Part shown: piece by piece, positions 1 to 5,014 of the stretch
Position numbering within the stretch: the first letter of the stretch is position 1
Layout of the letters: each line of letters starts with the position of its first letter
Assembly (NCBI GenBank): GCA_017543805.1
Contig: JAFYFK010000130.1
Location: forward strand, 1 to 5,014
Direction: 5' to 3'
DNA length: 5,014 nucleotides
From: Bacillota bacterium
Lineage (GTDB): Bacteria; Bacillota; Clostridia; Peptostreptococcales; Anaerovoracaceae
Translations under genes and position numbers: made by a program
Notes under the pieces: generated by a model
What the model saw: only the letters and a program-made list of their open reading frames with translations
Databases searched by the model: none
Told to the model about the DNA's origin: nothing

Positions 1-22
1 AATGCGGTAAAAAAGCAATACT

Positions 23-54
23 CCCGGAAGGCACCGCTTTCCGGGTTTTATTTT
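23..54 (+). terminator. Terminator-like hairpin in the serC leader
   Basis: CCCGGAAGGC (23-32) pairs with GCTTTCCGGG (36-45) in a 10-bp stem with one G-U pair and an ACC loop, followed by TTTTATTTT (46-54). This has the form of an intrinsic terminator. The tail merges with the serC ribosome binding site at 55-60, so there is no room for a promoter between the hairpin and the serC start at 68. It may end an upstream transcript with partial read-through, or act as a conditional terminator for serC. The start of the leader is outside the window, so the two cannot be told apart here. Confidence 0.7.
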
Positions 55-67
55 AAGGAGAAAGGCT

Positions 68-1153
68 ATGGAAAAAAGAGTTTACAACTACGGTGCGGGT
101 CCGTCGACCCTGCCTCTGGAAGTTCTGGAAAAGGCCCAGCGCGACCTGCTCGCGTACCCCGGCTGCGGTCACAGCGTTATGGAGATGAGTCACAGGACCA
201 AGGCTTATATGGAGATCCACAACAGGGCAAAGAACGCGATAAAGAGACTGATGAACGTCCCTGACGGTTACGAAGTCCTTCTGCTCCAAGGCGGAGCAAG
301 CGGACAGTTTTCCATGGTCCCGATGAACCTCGCGCGCCGCGGCGATAAGGTCGACTACGCGAACACCGGATACTTCGCAAAGCTCGCGATCAAGGAAGCA
401 AAGCGCTGGGCGGACCCGGAATTCATCTGCACTTCGGAAGACAAAAACTTTACGTACATCCCGAAGATAACTCCTGACATGCTCCGCCCGGACACAAAGT
501 ACCTGCACATAACCGGAAACAAAACCATCGAAGGCACCGCTTACCACACCCTTCCGGACTGCGGAGACGTTCCGCTCGTCGCTGACTGGTCGTCCAGCAT
601 CATGGGCCAGCAGATAGACGTCGCAAAGCACGCCCTGATCTACGCCGGAGCGCAGAAGAACATGGGCATCGCGGGCCTCACCGTCGTCATCGTAAAGAAG
701 GACGCCGTGATCGACCCGGCCGACCCGATGGTCCCGGACATCATGAATTACAACGTCCAGATAGCGCAGGATTCCCTCCACCACACCCCGTCCGGCTGGG
801 CGGTCTATATGGCCGCGCTCATGTGCGAATGGATCGAGGCACAGGGCGGAGTCGCCGCGATGGAAGCGCTCAACAGGAAAAAGTCCGGCATGGTTTACGA
901 CGTGATCGACAAATCTGATCTGTACATCAATGATATCCCCAAAGAGGACCGTTCGCTCGTAAACGTCACCGCAAAGCTTCCCAGCCAGGAGCTGACCGAC
1001 AGGTTCGCGAAGGAGGCGGAAGCGGAAGGAATGATCAACGTCAAGGGTCACCGCAGCGTCGGCGGCCTGCGCATCTCCCTCTACAACGGAGCCCCGCTGG
1101 AGAACGCCGAAAAGATCGCCGACTTTATGCAGAGATTCGAAAAAAATCTGTAG
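68..1153 (+). CDS. serC: Phosphoserine aminotransferase
   Basis: Cytoplasmic, PLP-dependent class V aminotransferase. It exchanges amino groups between glutamate and 3-phosphohydroxypyruvate to give 3-phosphoserine, the second step of serine biosynthesis; in some bacteria it also serves PLP synthesis. The 361 residues match the family length. Visible marks in order: GAGPSTLP (9-16), MEMSHR (38-43) for substrate phosphate binding, QGGAS (74-78) for PLP phosphate binding, W114, T153, D173 in VADWSS, the Schiff-base lysine K197 in GAQKN, and GHRSVGGLR (327-335) with H328, R329 and R335. The numbering closely follows E. coli SerC (K198, H328, R329, R335). The start is set by AAGGAG at 55-60 with a 7-base spacer. 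One oddity is HHTPSG at 238-243, where many SerC proteins have an NTPPT motif. No serA is adjacent on the downstream side. Its codon use (several ATA codons) differs from that of the bcd-etf genes. Confidence 0.97.
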   Translation: MEKRVYNYGAGPSTLPLEVLEKAQRDLLAYPGCGHSVMEMSHRTKAYMEIHNRAKNAIKRLMNVPDGYEVLLLQGGASGQFSMVPMNLARRGDKVDYANTGYFAKLAIKEAKRWADPEFICTSEDKNFTYIPKITPDMLRPDTKYLHITGNKTIEGTAYHTLPDCGDVPLVADWSSSIMGQQIDVAKHALIYAGAQKNMGIAGLTVVIVKKDAVIDPADPMVPDIMNYNVQIAQDSLHHTPSGWAVYMAALMCEWIEAQGGVAAMEALNRKKSGMVYDVIDKSDLYINDIPKEDRSLVNVTAKLPSQELTDRFAKEAEAEGMINVKGHRSVGGLRISLYNGAPLENAEKIADFMQRFEKNL

Positions 1154-1209
1154 ATCTATATATTGTATAGCCTGCTTACGGCATGCCCAAACGCCCAAAA
1201 ATTTCAGTC

Positions 1210-1238
1210 AAAAACCGGTCATAAAAGGCCGGTTTTTT
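1210..1238 (+). terminator. Intrinsic terminator after serC
   Basis: ACCGGTC (1214-1220) pairs with GGCCGGT (1227-1233), one G-U pair included, around an ATAAAA loop. The stem is lengthened by the A run before it and the T run after it, and six T residues stand at 1233-1238. It lies 57 bases past the serC stop codon and ends two bases before the -35 box of the next promoter, so it insulates the bcd operon from serC transcription. Confidence 0.88.
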
Positions 1239-1239
1239 G

Positions 1240-1268
1240 TTGACAAATAGTTTGTATCCCAATATAAT
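1240..1268 (+). promoter_or_regulatory. Consensus sigma-A promoter of bcd-etfB-etfA
   Basis: The -35 box TTGACA (1240-1245) and the -10 box TATAAT (1263-1268) both match the consensus exactly and are separated by the optimal 17 bases. Transcription would start near 1275-1276, giving a leader of about 56 bases before the bcd start codon. The spacer and flanks are AT-rich. Such a match to consensus is uncommon and implies strong basal transcription, held down if needed by a repressor acting nearby. Confidence 0.9.
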
Positions 1269-1280
1269 TTCTATGGTATT

Positions 1281-1298
1281 TATTTTCACATGAAAATA
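1281..1298. promoter_or_regulatory. 18-bp palindrome, candidate operator
   Basis: TATTTTCACATGAAAATA consists of two perfect 8-base arms (1281-1288 and 1291-1298) around CA. It lies at about +6 to +24 from the predicted start site of the bcd promoter, a classic place for a repressor to block transcription. I do not recognise it as a Rex, CRP/FNR or FabT site. The MarR protein encoded at 4391-4822 is one possible ligand, but no second copy of the palindrome is seen near that gene. It could also form a small RNA hairpin in the leader. Confidence 0.5.
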
Positions 1299-1331
1299 CA
1301 GAGTTGGAATTTGTGAAAGCGAGGAAACACT

Positions 1332-2474
1332 ATGGATTTCGAACTCAACAAAACTCAATTGCTGCAGCGCGAGCTGTTCCGCAAGTTTGCGGAAGAGGAG
1401 GTAAAGCCTCTTGCGAAAGAAATGGATGAGGCCGAAGAACTCAATCCCGAACTCATCGAAAAGATGAAGAAGCTCGGATTCTTCGGCATCCCCTTCGGCC
1501 GTGAATACGGCGGCGAAGGCCAGGACTACATCTCCTATGCTCTCTGCATGGAAGAGATCTCCAAGGCTGACGCTTCCAGCGGCGTAACCATTTCCGTACA
1601 CACCTCCCTCTACTGCGGCGGCGTAAACGAATTCGGTACCGAGGAGCAGAAGCAGGCCTTCCTTAGACCCTGCGTAGACGGAACTTCCGTAGGCTGCTTC
1701 GGACTTACCGAGCCGGGCGCAGGCTCTGACGCTGCAGGCGTACAGACCAAGGCGAAGAAAGAAGGAGACCACTATGTGATCAACGGCTCCAAGATCTTCA
1801 CCACCAATGGCGGATTCGCAGACTACACCCTGCTCTTTGCGCTCACCAATCCTGAGCTCGGAACCAAGGGCATGTCCGCGTTCGTAGTTCCTCTCCACGC
1901 AGAGGGCGTAGACATCTCCGCCAACATCGAACGCTGCGGTATCCGCGCAGCTTCCAACGTCGTTATCGCATACGAAAACGTCGTAGTTCCCGAATTCAAC
2001 CGCATCGGCAAGGAAGGCGAAGGCTTCAAGATCGCCATGACCTGCCTCAACGGCGGACGTATCGGTATTGCCGCACAGGCTGTCGGCATCGCTCAGGGCG
2101 CAATTGACGAGACCATCAAGTACGTCAAGGAAAGAAAGCAGTTCGGAAAGCCGATCGCTGCATTCCAGAACACCCAGTTCCAGCTTGCTGAGATGCAGAC
2201 CAAGGTAGACGCTGCAAGACTCCTCGTTTGGAGAGCTGCCGCTACCAAGAATGCTCACGGCAACTACATTTCCCAGGCTGCTATGGCTAAGATGTTCGCT
2301 TCCGACGTCGCTTGCCAGGTTACCAGAGAGTGCGTACAGCTCATGGGCGGCTACGGCTACTGCCGTGAGTACCCGGTAGAGAGAATGTACAGAGACGCCA
2401 AGATCACCGAGATCTACGAAGGTACCTCTGAAGTCATGAAGATCGTCGTTTCCGGCGGCATGAAGTTAAAGTAG
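1332..2474 (+). CDS. bcd: Short-chain acyl-CoA dehydrogenase (butyryl-CoA dehydrogenase type)
   Basis: FAD enzyme of the acyl-CoA dehydrogenase family; 380 residues is the normal length for the short-chain members. In fermenting anaerobes it works in reverse, reducing crotonyl-CoA to butyryl-CoA together with EtfAB. Domains: N-terminal helical part (about 1-115), middle beta domain with the first family signature GLTEPGAGSDAAG (124-136) and KIFTTNG (154-160), and C-terminal helical domain with the second signature QLMGGYGYCREYPVERMYRD (336-355). The catalytic base is E363 in IYEGTSEV. The start is supported by GAGGA at 1321-1325 with a 6-base spacer. It is the first gene of an operon with etfB and etfA, directly behind a consensus promoter. 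It contains no ATA isoleucine codon, a sign of selected codon use. The substrate is inferred from context: thl, crt and hbd are not in the window, so an acryloyl-CoA or other short enoyl-CoA reductase remains possible. Confidence 0.93.
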   Translation: MDFELNKTQLLQRELFRKFAEEEVKPLAKEMDEAEELNPELIEKMKKLGFFGIPFGREYGGEGQDYISYALCMEEISKADASSGVTISVHTSLYCGGVNEFGTEEQKQAFLRPCVDGTSVGCFGLTEPGAGSDAAGVQTKAKKEGDHYVINGSKIFTTNGGFADYTLLFALTNPELGTKGMSAFVVPLHAEGVDISANIERCGIRAASNVVIAYENVVVPEFNRIGKEGEGFKIAMTCLNGGRIGIAAQAVGIAQGAIDETIKYVKERKQFGKPIAAFQNTQFQLAEMQTKVDAARLLVWRAAATKNAHGNYISQAAMAKMFASDVACQVTRECVQLMGGYGYCREYPVERMYRDAKITEIYEGTSEVMKIVVSGGMKLK

Positions 2475-2493
2475 GGAAAGGAGCTTACGAATA

Positions 2494-3285
2494 ATGAAGA
2501 TCGTTGTATGCATCAAGCAGGTTCCGGACACCACAGAAGTCCGTCTTGACCCCAAGACCAACAACCTGATTCGTGACGGCGTTCCCAGCATCATCAACCC
2601 GGACGACAAGGCCGGTATCGAAGCTGCTCTCCGTCTCAGAGAAGCTAACGAAGGCGCAACCGTTACCGTCGTTTCCATGGGACCGCCCCAGGCAGACGTA
2701 GCACTCCGCGAAGCACTCGCTATGGGCGCTGACGAAGCTATCCTGATCTCCGGCAGAGAGTTCGGCGGAGCTGATACTCTTGCTACCGGTACCACCATCG
2801 CAGGGGCACTCAAGAAGATCGGTTACGATATCATCATCACCGGCCGTCAGGCAATCGACGGAGATACCGCTCAGGTAGGTCCGCAGATCGCAGAACAGCT
2901 CGGTCTGCCGCAGGTAGGCTATGCTGAAGACATCAGGATCGAAGGCGAGTACGCCATCGTCAAGAGACAGTACGATGACTGCTACCACATCATCAAGGTA
3001 AAGATGCCCTGCCTCATCACCGCTCTCTCCCAGCTCGCTGAGCCCCGCTACATGACCGTTCACGGCATCGCGGACGCTTATGCCAAGGAGATCAAGGTCC
3101 TCGGTTATGAAGACCTCAAGGATATGTACGCAGAAGGCACCATCGGCCGCACCGGTTCTCCGACAAACGTTGCCGAGTCCTTCACCAAGCAGGCAAAGGC
3201 CAAGGGAACTCTCCTTACCGGCCTTACCGTAGACGAAGCAGTTCAGGCTATCGTTGACAAGCTCGACGAGAGACATCTCATTTAA
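2494..3285 (+). CDS. etfB: Electron transfer flavoprotein subunit beta, probably bifurcating type
   Basis: Smaller subunit of the ETF heterodimer that passes electrons to or from the acyl-CoA dehydrogenase encoded just upstream. The 263 residues fit clostridial EtfB. The N-terminus MKIVVCIKQVPDT is typical, and the nucleotide-binding fold follows. The key motif is GRQAIDGDTAQVGP (117-130). Conventional ETFs, such as the human one, have DDxxNQTG here and bind AMP; the GDTAQVGP form is typical of EtfB proteins that bind a second FAD and take up NADH for flavin-based electron bifurcation. LAEPRYMTVHGIADAYAKEI (181-200) corresponds to the recognition loop that docks on the dehydrogenase. The ribosome binding site AAGGAG (2478-2483) stands 10 bases before the start, and the gap to bcd is 19 bases. 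No ATA codon is used. Bifurcation is inferred from the motif and from synteny. Confidence 0.95.
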   Translation: MKIVVCIKQVPDTTEVRLDPKTNNLIRDGVPSIINPDDKAGIEAALRLREANEGATVTVVSMGPPQADVALREALAMGADEAILISGREFGGADTLATGTTIAGALKKIGYDIIITGRQAIDGDTAQVGPQIAEQLGLPQVGYAEDIRIEGEYAIVKRQYDDCYHIIKVKMPCLITALSQLAEPRYMTVHGIADAYAKEIKVLGYEDLKDMYAEGTIGRTGSPTNVAESFTKQAKAKGTLLTGLTVDEAVQAIVDKLDERHLI

Positions 3286-3290
3286 GGAGG
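3283..3290 (+). promoter_or_regulatory. Ribosome binding site of etfA overlapping the etfB stop codon
   Basis: TAAGGAGG is a full match to the 16S rRNA 3' end, and its first three bases are the etfB stop codon. The 8-base spacer to ATG at 3299 fixes the etfA start. The earlier in-frame ATG at 3254, inside etfB, has no such site. The overlap suggests translational coupling and equal amounts of the two ETF subunits. Confidence 0.9.
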
Positions 3291-3298
3291 CGCGCAAA

Positions 3299-4315
3299 AT
3301 GGCTAAGAATGTATTTGTAGTAGTCGAACAGCGCAACGGCGCTATTCAGAAGGTCAGCCTCGAGCTCATCGGCGAAGCTAAGAGACTTGCTCCCCAGTTC
3401 GCTGACGACGAAAAGGTCGTAGCTATCCTCCTCGGCGACAAGATCGCTGACAAGGCTTCCCTCCTCTTCGAAGGCGGCGCTGACGAAGTTCTCTGCGTAG
3501 AAGATCCGATGCTCGGAACCTACGTGACTGAACCGTACACCAAGACCATCGTAAACATCATCAAGACCTACGAACCGAACGTAGTACTCTTCGGAGCTAC
3601 CACCATCGGCCGTGACCTCGCACCCCGTGTAGCGGGCAGAGTCGGAACCGGTCTCACCGCAGACTGCACCGGCCTTTCCGTAGACCCGGAGACCAAGCTC
3701 TTCAGAATGACCCGTCCGGCATTCGGCGGCAACATCATGGCTACCATCCTCATCAAGGAGAAGAGACCGCAGATGGCTACCGTACGTCCCGGCGTTATGA
3801 AGATGGGCGAGAAGTGCGACGCTTCCGGCAAGACCGCTACTATGGTCCCCTCCGTTCTCGAACCCTCCGACATGAACGTCGAGATCCTCGAGATAATCCC
3901 GAAGGACACCAAGAGCGTAGATATTACCGAAGCTAAGGTCCTCGTATCCGGCGGCCGCGCTGTAGGCGGACCGGAAGGCTACAACCCCCTCCGCGAGCTG
4001 GCAGCAGTTCTCGGCGGCGAAGTATCCTCCTCCCGTATCGGCGTTGACAACGGCTGGATCGAAAAAGACCGTCAGGTCGGCCAGACCGGCAAGACCGTAC
4101 GTCCGCAGCTCTACATGGCATGCGGAATCTCCGGAGCTATCCAGCACCTCGCTGGCATGGAGAACTCCGACTTCATCATCGCCATCAACAAGGACGCTAC
4201 CTGCCCGATGATGCAGCTTGCTGACCTCGGCGTTGAAGGCGACATCAAGAAGATCATTCCGAAGCTCACCGAAGCTGTTACCAAGCTCAAGGAGAGCAGA
4301 GTAGTAGACAAGTAA
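3299..4315 (+). CDS. etfA: Electron transfer flavoprotein subunit alpha
   Basis: Larger ETF subunit, which holds the mobile FAD domain that shuttles electrons between EtfB and the acyl-CoA dehydrogenase. From the chosen start it has 338 residues, normal for the family. The N-terminal domain (about 1-205) starts MAKNVFVVVEQRNG and includes GRDLAPRVAGRVGTGLTADC (104-123). The C-terminal FAD domain shows SGGRAVGG (217-224), SSSRIGVDNGW (243-253), VGQTGKTV (260-267) and the ETF alpha signature at 271-297, beginning LYMACGISGAIQH. R246, T263 and H283 correspond to the FAD-contacting R249, T266 and H286 of human ETF alpha. The end of the FAD motif, INKDATCPMMQLADLGVEGD (296-315), departs from the common NKDPxAPIF form but keeps N297, D299 and D309. 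No extra ferredoxin domain is fused. It is the last gene of the bcd operon; a strong hairpin follows 19 bases after the stop. One ATA codon occurs, near 3893. Confidence 0.96.
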   Translation: MAKNVFVVVEQRNGAIQKVSLELIGEAKRLAPQFADDEKVVAILLGDKIADKASLLFEGGADEVLCVEDPMLGTYVTEPYTKTIVNIIKTYEPNVVLFGATTIGRDLAPRVAGRVGTGLTADCTGLSVDPETKLFRMTRPAFGGNIMATILIKEKRPQMATVRPGVMKMGEKCDASGKTATMVPSVLEPSDMNVEILEIIPKDTKSVDITEAKVLVSGGRAVGGPEGYNPLRELAAVLGGEVSSSRIGVDNGWIEKDRQVGQTGKTVRPQLYMACGISGAIQHLAGMENSDFIIAINKDATCPMMQLADLGVEGDIKKIIPKLTEAVTKLKESRVVDK

Positions 4316-4334
4316 GATCCATTCCAACTCTTTC

Positions 4335-4372
4335 CGGCCGGGGTCGCCTTACGGCGGCTCCGGCTGCAGTTT
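4335..4372 (+). terminator. Strong hairpin with weak T tract between etfA and marR
   Basis: Positions 4335-4348 pair with 4353-4366 in a 14-bp GC-rich stem that includes three G-U pairs, closed by the loop TTAC. Only TTT (4370-4372) follows, after CAG, so the element lacks a proper T tract. It may be a partial terminator, or a 3' stabiliser or processing site that lets a fraction of bcd-etf transcripts continue into marR. I see no convincing promoter in the 75 bases between the genes. Confidence 0.6.
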
Positions 4373-4390
4373 AAAAGCCGAGAGGTACCT

Positions 4391-4822
4391 ATGCAGCTTC
4401 ACGATTGTATTAACTTCCAGTTAACAAAAATACAGAAGACAGTATTTACGTACTTCAAGGACTCTCTTGCGAAGTTCGACGTAACTCCCTCGCAGTACGC
4501 TCTGATGAGCCTGCTCTGGAACGGGGAGGAGCTTTCGCCGTCGCACATTGCGCAGGAGCTGGATCTTGACGCTTCCAGCATTACGGGCCTCCTCAACCGC
4601 ATGGAGAGCAAGGAGCTTATCCAGCGCGTCTACAGCGATGAAGACCGCAGAGGGGTCACGATAAAGATCACAGACAAGGGCATGGCTCTTAAAAAAGGCA
4701 TTACGGCGACCATCGAGGAGTGCAATAAAAAAGTCCTCAGGGGAATATCCGCGGAAGATGACGCGGCGCTCCGCCGAAGCCTGTCGGTGCTCCACCAAAA
4801 CGCCGCGGAGCTGTGCAAATAA
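4391..4822 (+). CDS. MarR-family transcriptional regulator
   Basis: Small cytoplasmic DNA-binding protein of 143 residues, the usual MarR length, expected to act as a homodimer. The N-terminal helix (about 1-30) and the C-terminal helix (about 101-143) would form the dimer interface. The winged helix-turn-helix runs from about 34 to 97: VTPSQYALMSLLW (31-43), then SPSHIAQELDLD (49-60), the recognition helix ASSITGLLNRMESKELI (61-77), and the wing DEDRRGVTIKITDKG (83-97), which carries the family's D-x-R pattern. GAGAGG (4380-4385), 5 bases before ATG, supports the start. It lies 75 bases behind etfA past a hairpin and is closed by its own terminator. Targets are unknown: the palindrome at 1281-1298 and the downstream transporter gene are candidates. 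MarR proteins are usually released from DNA by small aromatic or acyl ligands or by oxidation. It contains cysteines (C6, C111, C142), but none aligns with the sensing cysteine of OhrR. The effector cannot be told from sequence. Confidence 0.92.
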   Translation: MQLHDCINFQLTKIQKTVFTYFKDSLAKFDVTPSQYALMSLLWNGEELSPSHIAQELDLDASSITGLLNRMESKELIQRVYSDEDRRGVTIKITDKGMALKKGITATIEECNKKVLRGISAEDDAALRRSLSVLHQNAAELCK

Positions 4823-4837
4823 AAAGAATATGACTTC

Positions 4838-4873
4838 TCAAAGGCGTCCCGTTGCGGACGTCTTGATTTTTTT
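4838..4873 (+). terminator. Intrinsic terminator after marR
   Basis: AAGGCGTCC (4841-4849) pairs with GGACGTCTT (4856-4864), with one G-U pair, around the loop CGTTGC. TC (4838-4839) and GA (4865-4866) can extend the stem past a single bulged A. Seven T residues follow at 4867-4873. The shape is that of a strong rho-independent terminator, placed 18 bases after the marR stop codon. Confidence 0.92.
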
Positions 4874-4890
4874 ACGAAAAGTAGTATAAC
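4863..4890 (+). promoter_or_regulatory. Possible promoter of the downstream transporter gene
   Basis: TTGATT (4863-4868) and TATAAC (4885-4890) are 16 bases apart and match the -35 and -10 consensus at four and five of six positions. The -35 box would lie in the 3' arm and T tract of the marR terminator, as the bcd promoter nearly does with the serC terminator. The strong terminator just upstream means the transporter gene needs a promoter in 4867-4945, and this is the best candidate I see. It is a weak match. Confidence 0.35.
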
Positions 4891-4945
4891 TGAAACATCT
4901 GCATCTTAAACAGGACCGGGACTGTCCGTTTACAGGAAAGGCCTC

Positions 4946-5014
4946 ATGAATAACCTTATCGTAACATTCAACATAATAGCGCCGTTTATGCTCTATATGC
5001 TTCTGGGGCTGCTG
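4946..5014 (+). CDS. N-terminus of a membrane protein, probably AEC-family transporter (cut by window edge)
   Basis: Only 23 residues are present, ending at the window edge without a stop: MNNLIVTFNIIAPFMLYMLL followed by GLL. AGGAAAG (4934-4940), 5 bases before ATG, supports the start. The segment is strongly hydrophobic from residue 4 on and reads as a first transmembrane helix. The pattern of a short polar start, then N-I-I-A-P-F and L-L-G-L-L, resembles the first helix of AEC (auxin efflux carrier) family permeases, which export or import organic acids such as malate in bacteria. That assignment rests on resemblance of a very short stretch; another multi-pass transporter is possible. The gene is separated from marR by a strong terminator, so the two are probably transcribed separately, although a MarR protein often regulates an adjacent transporter. 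Confidence 0.6.
   Translation, partial: MNNLIVTFNIIAPFMLYMLLGLL

Noticed and set aside
1..10. End of an upstream coding gene at TAA (8-10)
   Set aside because: Ten bases are too few to support a reading frame.
28..38. AGGCACCGC resembling the core of a T-box antiterminator
   Set aside because: The invariant U of the UGGN bulge is an A here, the second antiterminator stem is absent, and the sequence sits inside the terminator stem instead of ahead of it. A chance match is more likely, though the full leader is not visible.
53..1198. Long open frame on the minus strand covering all of serC
   Set aside because: It mirrors serC, has no ribosome binding site of note and no recognisable family. 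Such frames arise when the sense gene avoids TTA, CTA and TCA codons.
1154..1209. GCCCAAA repeated twice near 1183-1200 and an AT-rich stretch after serC
   Set aside because: The repeats are very short and no stable fold or known site is apparent.
1281..1298. Reading the palindrome as a Rex, CRP/FNR or FabT operator
   Set aside because: The arms TATTTTCA and TGAAAATA lack the TTGTTAA, TGTGA/TTGAT and TTTGA patterns at the required spacing.
3254..3298. An upstream ATG that would lengthen EtfA by 15 residues
   Set aside because: It lies within etfB, has no ribosome binding site, and the extra residues do not fit EtfA. TAAGGAGG at 3283-3290 clearly serves ATG at 3299.
1176..4327. Long minus-strand open frames opposite bcd (1176-2258), etfB (2485-3336) and etfA (3278-4327)
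   Set aside because: The same codon-bias effect in highly biased genes. The translations are rich in Val, Leu, Ser and Asp without family features, and the + strand products are certain.
4406..4408. C6 of the MarR protein as an OhrR-type redox sensor
   Set aside because: By eye alignment to the conserved helix end, the OhrR sensing cysteine falls on N8, not C6, and the tyrosines that accompany it in OhrR are missing.

Overview
The window looks like a chromosomal piece from an anaerobic member of the Firmicutes, most likely a butyrate-forming or related fermentative Clostridia lineage. The reasons are the gene trio bcd-etfB-etfA, strong purine-rich ribosome binding sites (AAGGAG, TAAGGAGG), a textbook sigma-A type promoter and several intrinsic terminators. 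I cannot name the genus from the sequence alone. No RNA genes, mobile elements, CRISPR arrays or insertion sequences are visible, and all genes lie on the + strand.

Layout. (1) Positions 1-67 are the tail of an upstream unit: a terminator-like hairpin whose T-rich tail runs into the serC ribosome binding site. (2) 68-1153 is serC, phosphoserine aminotransferase, the transamination step of serine biosynthesis. (3) 1154-1331 is a 178-bp intergenic region with an intrinsic terminator for serC, directly followed by a perfect consensus promoter (TTGACA, 17-bp spacer, TATAAT) and an 18-bp palindrome just past the predicted transcription start. (4) 1332-4315 is a tight operon: a short-chain acyl-CoA dehydrogenase of the butyryl-CoA dehydrogenase type, then EtfB, then EtfA, with gaps of only 19 and 13 bases. 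(5) 4316-4390 holds a strong hairpin with a poor T tract. (6) 4391-4822 encodes a MarR-family repressor, closed by a good terminator. (7) From 4946 to the window edge runs the N-terminus of a membrane protein, probably an AEC-family transporter.

How the genes fit together. Bcd and EtfAB are expected to form one flavoprotein complex that reduces crotonyl-CoA (or a similar short enoyl-CoA) with NADH. The EtfB motif GDTAQVGP, in place of the DDxxNQTG motif of conventional ETFs, points to the FAD-binding, electron-bifurcating kind, which also reduces ferredoxin. The ideal promoter, strong ribosome binding sites and near-absence of the ATA codon in these three genes agree with very high expression. 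The MarR gene has no clear promoter of its own and may be expressed at a low level by read-through past the hairpin. Whether it controls the bcd promoter or the downstream transporter is open.

The coding content is well known biology. The points most worth a second look are regulatory: the promoter-proximal palindrome with an alternative leader fold, the hairpin that transcription must cross to reach serC, and the etfA-marR hairpin.
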